Made by a program: the position numbers and the translations under genes
Part shown: in pieces, positions 8,232-16,108 of the stretch
Layout: the number at the start of each line of letters is the position of its first letter
Position numbering within the stretch: the first letter of the stretch is position 1
Origin: an uncultured Verrucomicrobiota bacterium
Lineage (GTDB): Bacteria; Verrucomicrobiota; Verrucomicrobiia; Limisphaerales; UBA1319
NCBI GenBank assembly: GCA_903845125.1
Contig: CAIMWS010000021.1
Span: forward strand, 1 to 49,056
Length of the DNA: 49,056 bases
Direction: 5' to 3'
The notes under the pieces: generated by a model
The model's database searches: none
What the model was told of the DNA's origin: nothing
What the model saw: only the letters and a program-made list of their open reading frames with translations

Positions 8232-8918
8232 TTAAGCGCCAATCCCGCGTTCCTCAAGGAAACTGATCTTTATATCCTTGCCCAAGGCGCGCAGTTGTTC
8301 AGTGCAGAGATGCACATGCTGGACACTCTTGAAATTGGCGAGGAAGCAGGCCTCCACGGAAGCCGGGGTTTCGTCAAAACGCTTGAGCATGGCGTTGGAG
8401 CTATGCTGCTGCAAAGTATCCATGATTCGCGGCAAGGTGAGGCTGCCTGGGGATTCAGAGTTGATGGTAAGGTAAAGGTTGGGCTGGTTGGAAGGCTTGG
8501 CCAGCCAGGCTTTCAGGATAATGATGCCCACCAGGACCACAAAGCCCGAAACAGTAACCGCCATTTGTTTGGCTCCCAGCCCCAAGCCGATGGCCATGGC
8601 CAGAAACAAGAAACTCAGTTCCTCGGGCTCCTTGATCGCTGATCGAAAACGGATGATCGAAAGCGCTCCAACCAGCCCAAGCGAGAGCGCCAACGATGAT
8701 TGGACGACGGTGATGATGAGCATCGTGGTGGTGGTGAGCAGAACAAAATTCCGCGCGAACAGATCGCGATTGGAGAGCGCGAAGCCAAAACGCACATAGA
8801 TCCGGCCCAACAGGTAAGAAAGGACCGCCGCCAGAATCAGGTTGGAAATGAACCAAGGCAGTTCCGCTTTGCTGAACTGCATATACAAGTACTCCAATAA
8901 AATATCTTTTTGACCCAT
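8232..8918 (-). CDS. DUF4956 membrane protein, partner of VTC polymerase
   Basis: This 228-residue protein has about four hydrophobic helices in its first 140 residues, including WFISNLILAAVLSYLLG and LALSLGLVGALSIIRFRSA. The conserved signature GALSIIRFRSAIKEPEE is typical of DUF4956. The remaining about 90 residues form a soluble mixed alpha/beta domain. In many bacteria this family sits next to a VTC-type polyphosphate polymerase, as here (stop at 8232, VTC start at 8208), so it may anchor the polymerase or form a channel for the polymer; this is inference. Translation could begin at 8918 or at an internal Met twelve residues in. Confidence 0.85.
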   Translation of the reverse strand: MGQKDILLEYLYMQFSKAELPWFISNLILAAVLSYLLGRIYVRFGFALSNRDLFARNFVLLTTTTMLIITVVQSSLALSLGLVGALSIIRFRSAIKEPEELSFLFLAMAIGLGLGAKQMAVTVSGFVVLVGIIILKAWLAKPSNQPNLYLTINSESPGSLTLPRIMDTLQQHSSNAMLKRFDETPASVEACFLANFKSVQHVHLCTEQLRALGKDIKISFLEERGIGA

Positions 8919-9156
8919 AATAACATTTTACCATTCACCCGCCGGAACGTGCCTGCCCATTACGACACGCATCCCCGGCGTCCGGTTACATTTGCCGGCG
9001 AGGATCTTCACAAAACCATCCAATCAATGCAATGACGGTCATAATCCGGTCCCCACCCGATCCAGCAGCCTGGAGGAACCACCGCTTTAACCCAAGCTCT
9101 TCAAACCGCGGTTCCTTTACGATTCACGCGGCCCGGTGGTTGTTGTGGCTCTCGGT

Positions 9157-9185
9157 TTGACGGTCCAGCCGATAAAAACTATTAC
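9157..9185 (+). promoter_or_regulatory. sigma-70-type promoter for the cyclase gene
   Basis: TTGACG (9157-9162), a 17-base spacer and TATTAC (9180-9185) make a plausible housekeeping promoter. The start codon follows only six bases after the -10 box, so the predicted transcript would be essentially leaderless. No Shine-Dalgarno sequence is seen before the ATG. Confidence 0.45.
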
Positions 9186-9191
9186 TACCCC

Positions 9192-9821
9192 ATGCCATTC
9201 GTCGATTTATCGCATCCACTGGCTCACGGACAACCCGCCTATCCGGGGGACCCTGAACTATCCGTCACGGAGCACAGTTCCATCGCCGCCACCGGTTGTA
9301 ACGTAAGCCGGATCTGCATCGGCTCCCACCAGGGAACCCACCTGGATGCGATGCATCATATATTTTCTGATGGCCGAACCATCGATCAAATGCCCTTGGA
9401 CTGGTTTTACGGTCCCGGGCGCGTTCTGCGACTGCCGAGGCAGGCGGGCGGGACCATCCGTTTTGAAGACCTGTCCCCATTTGAATCCGAACTCCAACCC
9501 GAAGCCAAAATCATTCTAGCCACCGGTTGGGACAAGGTTCATGGACAACCGGGCTATTTCACCCGTGCTCCCAGCCTGACCCTGACCGCCTGCCGCTACC
9601 TGGTCTCCCGGAAAATTCGCTTATTGGGCATGGATATGCCTTCACCCGGAACCGATTGGCAGGCAATCCACCGCATCTTTCTGGCCCGGGATGCTGAAAC
9701 GGTTCTGGTGGAAGGTCTGGCCAATTTGGATCTCGTTCCGGATGAGTTCACTTTCATAGGCTTTCCCCTGCCCTTCCATGGTCTGGACGGTTCACCAATT
9801 CGAGCAGTGGCGGCTTTTTGA
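9192..9821 (+). CDS. cyclase-family (kynurenine formamidase-like) hydrolase
   Basis: This 209-residue protein belongs to the metal-dependent cyclase family (PF04199), which includes KynB-type arylformamidases and isatin hydrolases. It opens with FVDLSHPLAHGQPAYPGDPE, followed by the metal-binding SHQGTHLDAMHH (HxGTHxD..H). A later GMDMPSPG segment matches the GLDTPSVD-type strand of the family. No other tryptophan-degradation genes are nearby, so I do not assign kynB. The reaction is likely hydrolysis of an amide or a small cyclic substrate using Mn or Zn. It is cytoplasmic with no signal. The Tat-type metallophosphoesterase gene follows after 134 bases. Confidence 0.85.
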   Translation: MPFVDLSHPLAHGQPAYPGDPELSVTEHSSIAATGCNVSRICIGSHQGTHLDAMHHIFSDGRTIDQMPLDWFYGPGRVLRLPRQAGGTIRFEDLSPFESELQPEAKIILATGWDKVHGQPGYFTRAPSLTLTACRYLVSRKIRLLGMDMPSPGTDWQAIHRIFLARDAETVLVEGLANLDLVPDEFTFIGFPLPFHGLDGSPIRAVAAF

Positions 9822-9955
9822 ATGGCCAGGCCGGTAAACCACTCGGTGAACCTGTGCAAACTGGCCAAAACCAGCTTGCTTTAAAGCCGGGCTGGGTGAA
9901 AGTGATTGGAGCAGAAACAGAACACAAGCATATGCCAGGTATTTTTTATAAACCG

Positions 9956-10831
9956 ATGAACCGCCGGAGTTTTATCACGACCACTCTGTTGGGAGGCGCC
10001 GTGGTTTCAACACTGAAACTGCCCGGGTCCGCAGCGGCAGCAGAGGAATCATCCCAACTCCATTTGGCCTTGCTGTCTGATACTCACATTCCCGGCGACC
10101 AAAAAAACGGTTACCGGGGCTTTAATCCGTGGCAGAACCTTAAAGATATCATCCCGGCGGTGGCTGCAGCGCACCCAGCAGGCTTGGTTATCAGCGGAGA
10201 CCTGGCGCGGCTTGAAGGAAAGCCTGAGGATTACCGTGAGGCCAAAACCCTCCTGGAACCATTGGCCAGCCAGATGCCCGTTTATATCGGACTCGGGAAC
10301 CATGACGACCGAACCCAGTTCCTTCAAGTTTTCGGAAACACCTTGCCTGGAAACCATCCCAAAGTACAGGATCGCCATCTCACGCTGCTGGAACATCCCG
10401 TGGTGCGTATCCTGGTTCTTGATTCCTTGTTCGCATCGAACAAAGTGGCCGGCTTGCTGGGACGCCAGCAAAGGCTTTGGCTGGCCAGCAACTTGGAGCG
10501 TTTTGCAGATCGACCGCTAGTCCTGGTGGTACACCACACGTTGGACGATGGCGATGGCGATTTGCTGGACGCTGACCGGCTATTCGCCCTGCTGCGTCCC
10601 CACCGCCACATCAAAGCGATCATCTTTGGCCATTCGCACACGTGGAAACTATCCGAGCACGATGGCATCCAATTAATCAACCTCCCTTCAACGGCCTACA
10701 ACTTTTCTGATCGCGATGCGATTGGCTGGATGGAAGCGCAATTCCAACCGGCCGGGGTTTCCTTGACCCTGCACGCCTGTGCTGGCAACCGGAAGGAAGA
10801 TGGGAAAATTACTTTTATCAAGTGGAGTTGA
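9956..10831 (+). CDS. Tat-type metallophosphoesterase
   Basis: The 291-residue product is a calcineurin-like phosphoesterase with all metal motifs in order: LALLSDTHIPGD (DxH), VISGDLARLEG (GD), GLGNHDDR (GNHD), VVHHTLDDGD (H) and IFGHSHTWKL (GHxH). The N terminus, MNRRSFITTTLLGG followed by a hydrophobic and Ala-rich stretch to about residue 30, is a good twin-arginine signal. I start at 9956 because it puts NRRSF at the very N terminus; an in-frame ATG at 9932 would add eight residues and is possible. The substrate (cyclic nucleotide, phosphodiester or monoester) cannot be read from sequence. It would act in the periplasm. Confidence 0.88.
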   Translation: MNRRSFITTTLLGGAVVSTLKLPGSAAAAEESSQLHLALLSDTHIPGDQKNGYRGFNPWQNLKDIIPAVAAAHPAGLVISGDLARLEGKPEDYREAKTLLEPLASQMPVYIGLGNHDDRTQFLQVFGNTLPGNHPKVQDRHLTLLEHPVVRILVLDSLFASNKVAGLLGRQQRLWLASNLERFADRPLVLVVHHTLDDGDGDLLDADRLFALLRPHRHIKAIIFGHSHTWKLSEHDGIQLINLPSTAYNFSDRDAIGWMEAQFQPAGVSLTLHACAGNRKEDGKITFIKWS

Positions 10832-10872
10832 CGGCCTTTACGGAGGCCGAACGGCCAACCGGCGGGGCTCAG

Positions 10873-11712
10873 TCAAAATTCCAGTAGCCGTTCCACCGAT
10901 TCAATCAGGCCCTCCTTGGTTACCACCTTGGGAGGGGCGGATCCTTCGAAGGTCAGGAACTGTTTTTTCGCCTTGATGGGAGTGGCGATCTGATACGGTT
11001 TGCAGTCCGGAATCGCCGCCATGGCTTTTACCGCACCAGCATATAATGCCCGGCGGGTTTCCTCGAAAGGGTATAACATGGCGCTTTCCCGTGAGAGTCC
11101 CTTTTTAACCGCCACTTTGACACAGGCGCCTCCCAAAAAGCGCTCCGCCTCACGGCAAGTGGCTTCGTCCCCGGTTACCAGGATCGGCGGCACGCCGAAA
11201 TGAGCTGCCACTGCAGCGCATTGGGCCAACTCCCCGGATTCCACTCCATTATACCAGTAACGGTTTTCGCTTTTGCTGGATTGCGTGTGGTGCAGCACCC
11301 CATCCGGGGTACCCATCATGGCATGATAGCCCAACAATACCAACCCCGCACAAGTTTTATCCAATCCAGGAAAAGTTTGGGGTCTGGGCAGACCGGTGAT
11401 ATACTTAGCCCCCGGCTCCATTAAATGGGGGATGATCGCCTGGTTCCCATGCCCATCGAGCACCACCACTTCGGTGGCACCACCGTCCCGCAAGCCGCGG
11501 ACCACCGCCGCGACATCGCCCATGAAATATTCCCGGGCTTGCCGCGCCAGGGGCGTTTCCGTCTCGCGAGTTTGAGCAAAAGAAAAAACTCCGCTGATGC
11601 CCTCCAAGTCCGTGATGACGTAAATTTTGCGTTCCGCTCCCGAAGCCCTGGCGGGATTGCAGACGGATAACAATAGAGAGACGAAAAGGGCCGTAACATT
11701 GGAAATTCTCAT
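10873..11712 (-). CDS. M55-family D-aminopeptidase-like protein, exported
   Basis: The 279-residue protein matches the M55 (DppA, D-aminopeptidase) family, zinc enzymes that release N-terminal D-amino acids. Metal-ligand motifs are ITDLEGISG near residues 33-41 (D and E), VLDGHGNQ, LGYHAMMG and VLHHTQSS. An N-terminal hydrophobic stretch, NVTALFVSLLLSVCNPARASGA, looks like a Sec signal peptide, so it probably acts in the periplasm, perhaps on peptidoglycan-derived peptides. DppA in Bacillus is cytoplasmic and tied to a dipeptide transporter. The opp genes here are 28 kb away, so no link is claimed. It is convergent with the metallophosphoesterase gene. Confidence 0.85.
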   Translation of the reverse strand: MRISNVTALFVSLLLSVCNPARASGAERKIYVITDLEGISGVFSFAQTRETETPLARQAREYFMGDVAAVVRGLRDGGATEVVVLDGHGNQAIIPHLMEPGAKYITGLPRPQTFPGLDKTCAGLVLLGYHAMMGTPDGVLHHTQSSKSENRYWYNGVESGELAQCAAVAAHFGVPPILVTGDEATCREAERFLGGACVKVAVKKGLSRESAMLYPFEETRRALYAGAVKAMAAIPDCKPYQIATPIKAKKQFLTFEGSAPPKVVTKEGLIESVERLLEF

Positions 11713-11746
11713 GACCTTATGCTGGCTGAAACGCCTCGAATTTCAA

Positions 11747-11776
11747 GCCTGGAATGGACGCCTGGAATGGACGCCT
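11747..11776. repeat. 13-bp tandem repeat, 2.3 copies
   Basis: GCCTGGAATGGAC occurs twice in tandem (11747-11759 and 11760-11772), followed by GCCT. It lies in the 99-bp gap between the M55 gene and the end of the GNAT-like gene. A small slippage duplication is the simplest explanation. Confidence 0.8.
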
Positions 11777-11811
11777 CAAGGCCCCCGAAAAACCGCTGAG
11801 AAAACGCCCAT

Positions 11812-12975
11812 TCAAAGAGGCTGAATAACCGGCTGGCCATCCCCCAACAACCGCTCGTATAGCCGGTAAGTCTTGTAAGGCTGGCCCCCAAAAAGCTGAA
11901 TCAAGCGCTGCACCTTGATGTTATCCTCCAGGATCCAGGATGCTTCACCCGCTTCATAGCCGGCGCGGATGGCATATTGCAAGGTGCGCGAAAACATCAC
12001 TGATTCAATCCCCTTCCAGCGATATTTCTTTTTGACGCCGAGGGCCACGACCCGCAAGATTCGCGGCCGCTTCCAGTCCAGGTAATACGGCAGGAATTTC
12101 CATAGCCCCGGGGATAACAGTCTGCCCCGCAATGGCTGAATGGCCTCGTTGAAATCCGGCAGCGCCAACAAAAAGGCCACCGGTTCATCATCGGTTTCGG
12201 CCAGCCACACCAGGCCTTCGCGGAACAGGGGCAGCAGGCGTTCCGCCATTAATTCCATTTCGCCGCTGGTCATTGGCACAAAGCCCCAATTGTCCTCCCA
12301 AGCTGAGTTATAAACCTCCCGGATTCCGCCCAAATCCGCCCGCAGGTTTTTCTTCTTCACGGCCCGCACGCGGATGGGCTGTTGCCGCTGATCGAAGATG
12401 TTGGAGATGCGCTCCAGGCGTTGCACTGGACTTTGCTTCAGATCAATCAAGTAGGCGTGCAGGTCCTTGATTTTATAAAAAGACTCACTTTCAATCAGTT
12501 TTTTGTAATAAGGCGGATTGTAGGTCATCATGAAAACCGGGGGGGAGTCAAAACCCCGCACCAGCAACCCCGCCTCGTCGTTGGTGGAAGGGTTGGTGGG
12601 ACCAAGAATCCGCAACGCTCCTTTCTTCCGCGCCCAGTCAACCACCGTGTCCATCAGCGCACGGCCCACCTGCTCATTGTCAATGCATTCGAAAAAACCG
12701 AAAAACGCCACCTGCTCGTGGTGATATTGGTTGTAATTGTGATCCACAATGCCCGCGATCCGGCCCACATCCCGCCCCCCAACCTGGGCCACCCACAAGG
12801 CCATCTCCGCGTGCTGGAAAAAAGGATTCCGGGCGCTGAAGACAGTTTTAAGGTCCATCAGCATCGGGGCCACCCAATTCGGGTCGCCTGCGTAAACCTC
12901 ATAGCTCACCCGCAAAAATCGATCCACCTCGCGGGCGGTGCTGGGCAGCGGAACAATGGTTACACTGGCATTCAT
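11812..12975 (-). CDS. GNAT-fold N-acetyltransferase-like protein
   Basis: From the ATG at 12975 the product has 387 residues. It resembles the long GNAT-like proteins of the YghO type, with an N-terminal acetyltransferase-like half (VDRFLRVSYEVYAGDPNWVAPM, GRIAGIVDHNYN, FFGFFECIDNEQVGRALMD) containing the beta-bulge/acyl-CoA region, and a second half with another GNAT-like unit (WLAETDDEPVAFLLALPDFNEA, VALGVKKKYRWKGIESVMF, EASWILEDNIKVQRLIQLFG). A TTG 18 bases upstream would add six residues; I prefer the ATG. Homologues in other bacteria are often near sphingolipid or fatty-acid genes, but none are here. Substrate unknown. Confidence 0.72.
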   Translation of the reverse strand: MNASVTIVPLPSTAREVDRFLRVSYEVYAGDPNWVAPMLMDLKTVFSARNPFFQHAEMALWVAQVGGRDVGRIAGIVDHNYNQYHHEQVAFFGFFECIDNEQVGRALMDTVVDWARKKGALRILGPTNPSTNDEAGLLVRGFDSPPVFMMTYNPPYYKKLIESESFYKIKDLHAYLIDLKQSPVQRLERISNIFDQRQQPIRVRAVKKKNLRADLGGIREVYNSAWEDNWGFVPMTSGEMELMAERLLPLFREGLVWLAETDDEPVAFLLALPDFNEAIQPLRGRLLSPGLWKFLPYYLDWKRPRILRVVALGVKKKYRWKGIESVMFSRTLQYAIRAGYEAGEASWILEDNIKVQRLIQLFGGQPYKTYRLYERLLGDGQPVIQPL

Positions 12976-13182
12976 TGGCAAACGGCAGAACAATGGCGGT
13001 AATCCGGCATCGACGGCAAGGATTTTCCGACTGCCCGAAAGGGGCGGCTCCCTCCTGATCCATCAAAGCCGCGGAAAACTGGCAGCCCAACCGGGAAAAA
13101 GCGCTTCCACTATCCACCGCCGCTGACCTGGCTCAAACCTGGGGCCGGTTAGCCGGATAGGCCGCGCCCATAGCTCTGGCGG

Positions 13183-13210
13183 TTGACACGCAACGATCCG
13201 TTTGTAGTAT
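13183..13210 (+). promoter_or_regulatory. sigma-70-type promoter
   Basis: TTGACA (13183-13188, perfect -35), 16 bases, then TAGTAT (13205-13210). The predicted start is about 13 bases before the ATG of the PDZ protein gene at 13230. This is one of the clearest housekeeping promoters in the window. Confidence 0.6.
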
Positions 13211-13229
13211 CAGATCACGCATTAAACCA

Positions 13230-15383
13230 ATGAAAACTATTGTTTCCGTATCGGCCTTGTGGCTCTTGGCCAGCCTGGCAGCCCATTGCGCCCCGGCGCC
13301 CTCGTCGTCCGCCACTGCCACCGCGGCCACCAATCTGGCGCCATCCCTGTTGGTGGTTGAATTCCAGCTGCAAAAGAACAAAGGCGAAACACCCCGCGGG
13401 GCGGGCCTGCTTGAGCGCTGCCCCAGCTGTGGTAAATTCCACGTGGATCAAGCCGCTGAAATGCTCCAGGAAGAACGCCCGCTGGCCCTGGCGGGCTACC
13501 TGCTGGCGGATGGGAAAGTGGTCCTGGAAGATCCCTTGATTCACCCTCGTTTCATCCAGTCAATACGGGTGCGCCTGGGCAGCGCCAGTGTATCCGCACG
13601 GTTGTCCGCTTACGCGCGCCACAAACTGGCCTTGATGCTGGAATTATCCGCCCCCTTGCCGGGCGCCCGGCCCTTGCAGTTCGACACCCGGGGTGAGGAA
13701 CCATTCCTTTTGGATCATTTCCTGTCGGGAAACGGCGAATGGCTCCAAAGTATCACCCCCCTCGCCAACGCCATCGCTGTCCGCGCCAATAGCGTGGCCA
13801 TCGTATCGTCCCCTGCACCAGGCTTGATCCTGGACAGCCGGGGAGTCCCCGTGGGCCTGCAATTCGATGCCGAACTGCCCCTGGATGGCTCCTGGAAAGG
13901 CACCCCGTTGGACTGGATTTGGGCACCCATGGATACCGTTCAGGATCACCTGCGGGAGCTGGAAAAATCGACCAGCCAGACGTTGCTGAAAGTAACCCTC
14001 GGCTTCCGCAGCCCAAAGCAGCGCCCGGAGCAGCAAATGCGGTATGCCCCCATGGGCGCAGAGGATGACAATAGCACTGAGCAGAATGCGTTGGGTGTGG
14101 TTGTTAAACCAGATCAAGTCGTGGTGTTGGCCAGTTTGAAATCAAAAACCACCGCGCGCCTGGAAAAAATCACCGTCCATCCCGCCAACGGATCGCCGGT
14201 CGAGGCCCGTTTCCATGCCTCGCTCAAGCATTTTGGTTGTTTTCTGGCCAAACTGGAATCCCCGCTCCCCAGGGTGATCGGTGACAGTGGCCGGAACATT
14301 GTGACCTACCGTGACGAGCGGATTTTTTTCGTCGATTTGAACGTGCAAGGCGGCAAAAGGGTGGGCTTCTACCAACCGGGCGGCATCTCCTTCTACAAAC
14401 TCCGCGCCCAAGGCCGTCCTTACCCCGAGTTGGTGGGGGATTACGCCCGCACGTTTTTGTTTGACTGGAGTGGCAACTTGCTGGCCATGCCCCTGAAGGA
14501 ACGCCAAACCCTTTCCACTGAAGAGTTCCACGAAGCCGCCAATGAGGCCATCTCCACTCCGTTTCGCTACGTCCTGGATTCGCTCGCCCAGTTGAGCGAT
14601 TGCTCTGATCCTGCCAACGTGCCCCTCACCGAAGCCGAAGACAGCCGCCTGGCCTGGCTGGGCGTGGAACTGCAACCCTTGAACAAGGATCTCGCCCGGG
14701 TGAACAAGGTTTCGGATGAAACACGCGATGGCGAAACTGGCGCCTTGGTTACCTATGTTTACGAGGGATCGCCCGCCGCCAAAACCGGGCTGGAACCTGG
14801 CAACATTCTGTTGCGCGTGCGCAGCCGCGCCCAACCCTCCGCCATCGACATCAAGATTGAAGATGACCGCCAGCGCCTGCAGGATTTCCCTTGGGATCGG
14901 CTCGATGAAGTGCCGGAACAATTCCTCGACCGGATTCCCTCTCCCTGGCCATCACCGGAAAATAATTTCACCCGATTGCTGACGGGCCTTGGTTTTGGCA
15001 ATGAATTCAACCTTGAATTCGTGAAAAACAGCCAGTTGACCAACTGCAATTTCAAAGTCGAGGCGAGCCCAGCCCATTTTGATGCTGCGGAGCGGTATAA
15101 AGCTGAAAACCTGGGGGTCACGGTGAAGAACCTCACTTACGAGGTACGCCGCTATTTGCAGCGCGGCTCCGAGGAACCCGGAGTGGTCATTTCCAAAGTG
15201 GAGCAAGGCAGCAAGGCTGCAGTGGCCGGCATCAAACCTTTTGAATTGATCACTCATGTGAACGATCAGCCGCTGGCCAGCGTGAAGGAGTTCCAAAAGC
15301 TCGCAACGCAACCAGGCGTATTGCGTCTTTCGATTAAGCGCATGGACAAAGGCCGGATCGTCAAGCTCACCGGCGGCCAATGA
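13230..15383 (+). CDS. exported two-PDZ protein with degenerate HtrA-like region
   Basis: The 717-residue protein starts with a signal peptide (MKTIVSVSALWLLASLAAHC). The first part contains PSCGKFH, and residues about 40-240 follow a trypsin-like strand pattern ending in LILDSRGVPVGLQFD. This looks like the C-terminal barrel of HtrA/DegP proteases, but the GNSGGPL serine loop is replaced by SSPAPGL, and no clear catalytic His or Asp is evident. A second barrel-like stretch covers about 280-440. Two PDZ-type domains follow: one around VYEGSPAAKTGLEPGNIL and a C-terminal one around GVVISKVEQGSKAAVAGIKPFELI. I infer a periplasmic scaffold or inactive protease relative. The next gene is an unrelated hypothetical. 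Confidence 0.65.
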   Translation: MKTIVSVSALWLLASLAAHCAPAPSSSATATAATNLAPSLLVVEFQLQKNKGETPRGAGLLERCPSCGKFHVDQAAEMLQEERPLALAGYLLADGKVVLEDPLIHPRFIQSIRVRLGSASVSARLSAYARHKLALMLELSAPLPGARPLQFDTRGEEPFLLDHFLSGNGEWLQSITPLANAIAVRANSVAIVSSPAPGLILDSRGVPVGLQFDAELPLDGSWKGTPLDWIWAPMDTVQDHLRELEKSTSQTLLKVTLGFRSPKQRPEQQMRYAPMGAEDDNSTEQNALGVVVKPDQVVVLASLKSKTTARLEKITVHPANGSPVEARFHASLKHFGCFLAKLESPLPRVIGDSGRNIVTYRDERIFFVDLNVQGGKRVGFYQPGGISFYKLRAQGRPYPELVGDYARTFLFDWSGNLLAMPLKERQTLSTEEFHEAANEAISTPFRYVLDSLAQLSDCSDPANVPLTEAEDSRLAWLGVELQPLNKDLARVNKVSDETRDGETGALVTYVYEGSPAAKTGLEPGNILLRVRSRAQPSAIDIKIEDDRQRLQDFPWDRLDEVPEQFLDRIPSPWPSPENNFTRLLTGLGFGNEFNLEFVKNSQLTNCNFKVEASPAHFDAAERYKAENLGVTVKNLTYEVRRYLQRGSEEPGVVISKVEQGSKAAVAGIKPFELITHVNDQPLASVKEFQKLATQPGVLRLSIKRMDKGRIVKLTGGQ

Positions 15384-15559
15384 CCATCCCCGGAGGCCGT
15401 GGAGGATGTTAAATCGGCCTGAAGATCCTCTGGCTGGCTAATCTTCGGCTTGCCACGAGCCACAGGCATGGTAAACAACTGAATCGGCAACTCGCCTGGA
15501 GTTGCCCGGTGGTTGGAAGCCACCAAGCGATCCGGTTTGATGCGGGATGGAAAGGAACC

Positions 15560-16057
15560 ATGCTGAAGTGCCATGAGTTGTTTGGATTTATGACGCCTGG
15601 GTTGGCCCAGGAGATCTTGGATTTTGTTTATAAAAACGAAAAGCCGGTTTACCGGGGTATCCTGGTGGCGGTGGCCGAGGCCAGAAAACTGCGTCCGATC
15701 TTCTACGAGCGTAAGCCCCGTTCCGAGCGTCACAAGGACATGCTCGAAATGTTGAGCCGACCCCGCATGGAAACCGTTTCCGCCGACCTCCTCCGCAACT
15801 GGCTCCTCAAATCCGAAAGCACCATGCTCAAGGAATTTCTGGACCTGCTCCAAATCCAGCACAAGGACGGCATCGTGGAGGATTTCCCCACCACCATTGA
15901 CGATGCGCTTTTGAAATCCGCGGTGGATGCCCTTCTGGCCAAATATCCAAAAGAACGGGTCATCATTTATTTAAGTGGATTTTGCGCCATGAACACCGCC
16001 AGTTGGCCTAATCTGGAAACCATGTTGGGCAGCGACGAAAGATTGCAGCTCGTTTAG
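15560..16057 (+). CDS. conserved hypothetical protein
   Basis: The start at 15560 is preceded by AAAGGA six bases upstream, a good ribosome-binding site, giving 165 residues. The protein is mostly helical, soluble, without a signal or membrane segment. Segments such as EARKLRPIFYERKPRSERH and LLAKYPKERVIIYLSGF look conserved in style. I do not recognise a named domain. It lies between the PDZ protein and a GH127 gene, with 51 bases to the latter, and may share a transcript with it. Confidence 0.7.
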   Translation: MLKCHELFGFMTPGLAQEILDFVYKNEKPVYRGILVAVAEARKLRPIFYERKPRSERHKDMLEMLSRPRMETVSADLLRNWLLKSESTMLKEFLDLLQIQHKDGIVEDFPTTIDDALLKSAVDALLAKYPKERVIIYLSGFCAMNTASWPNLETMLGSDERLQLV

Positions 16058-16108
16058 CTTCAGTTAACGCGTTAGCCCGATCCCGGACGCCTGGCAGCGG
16101 AATTTGTT

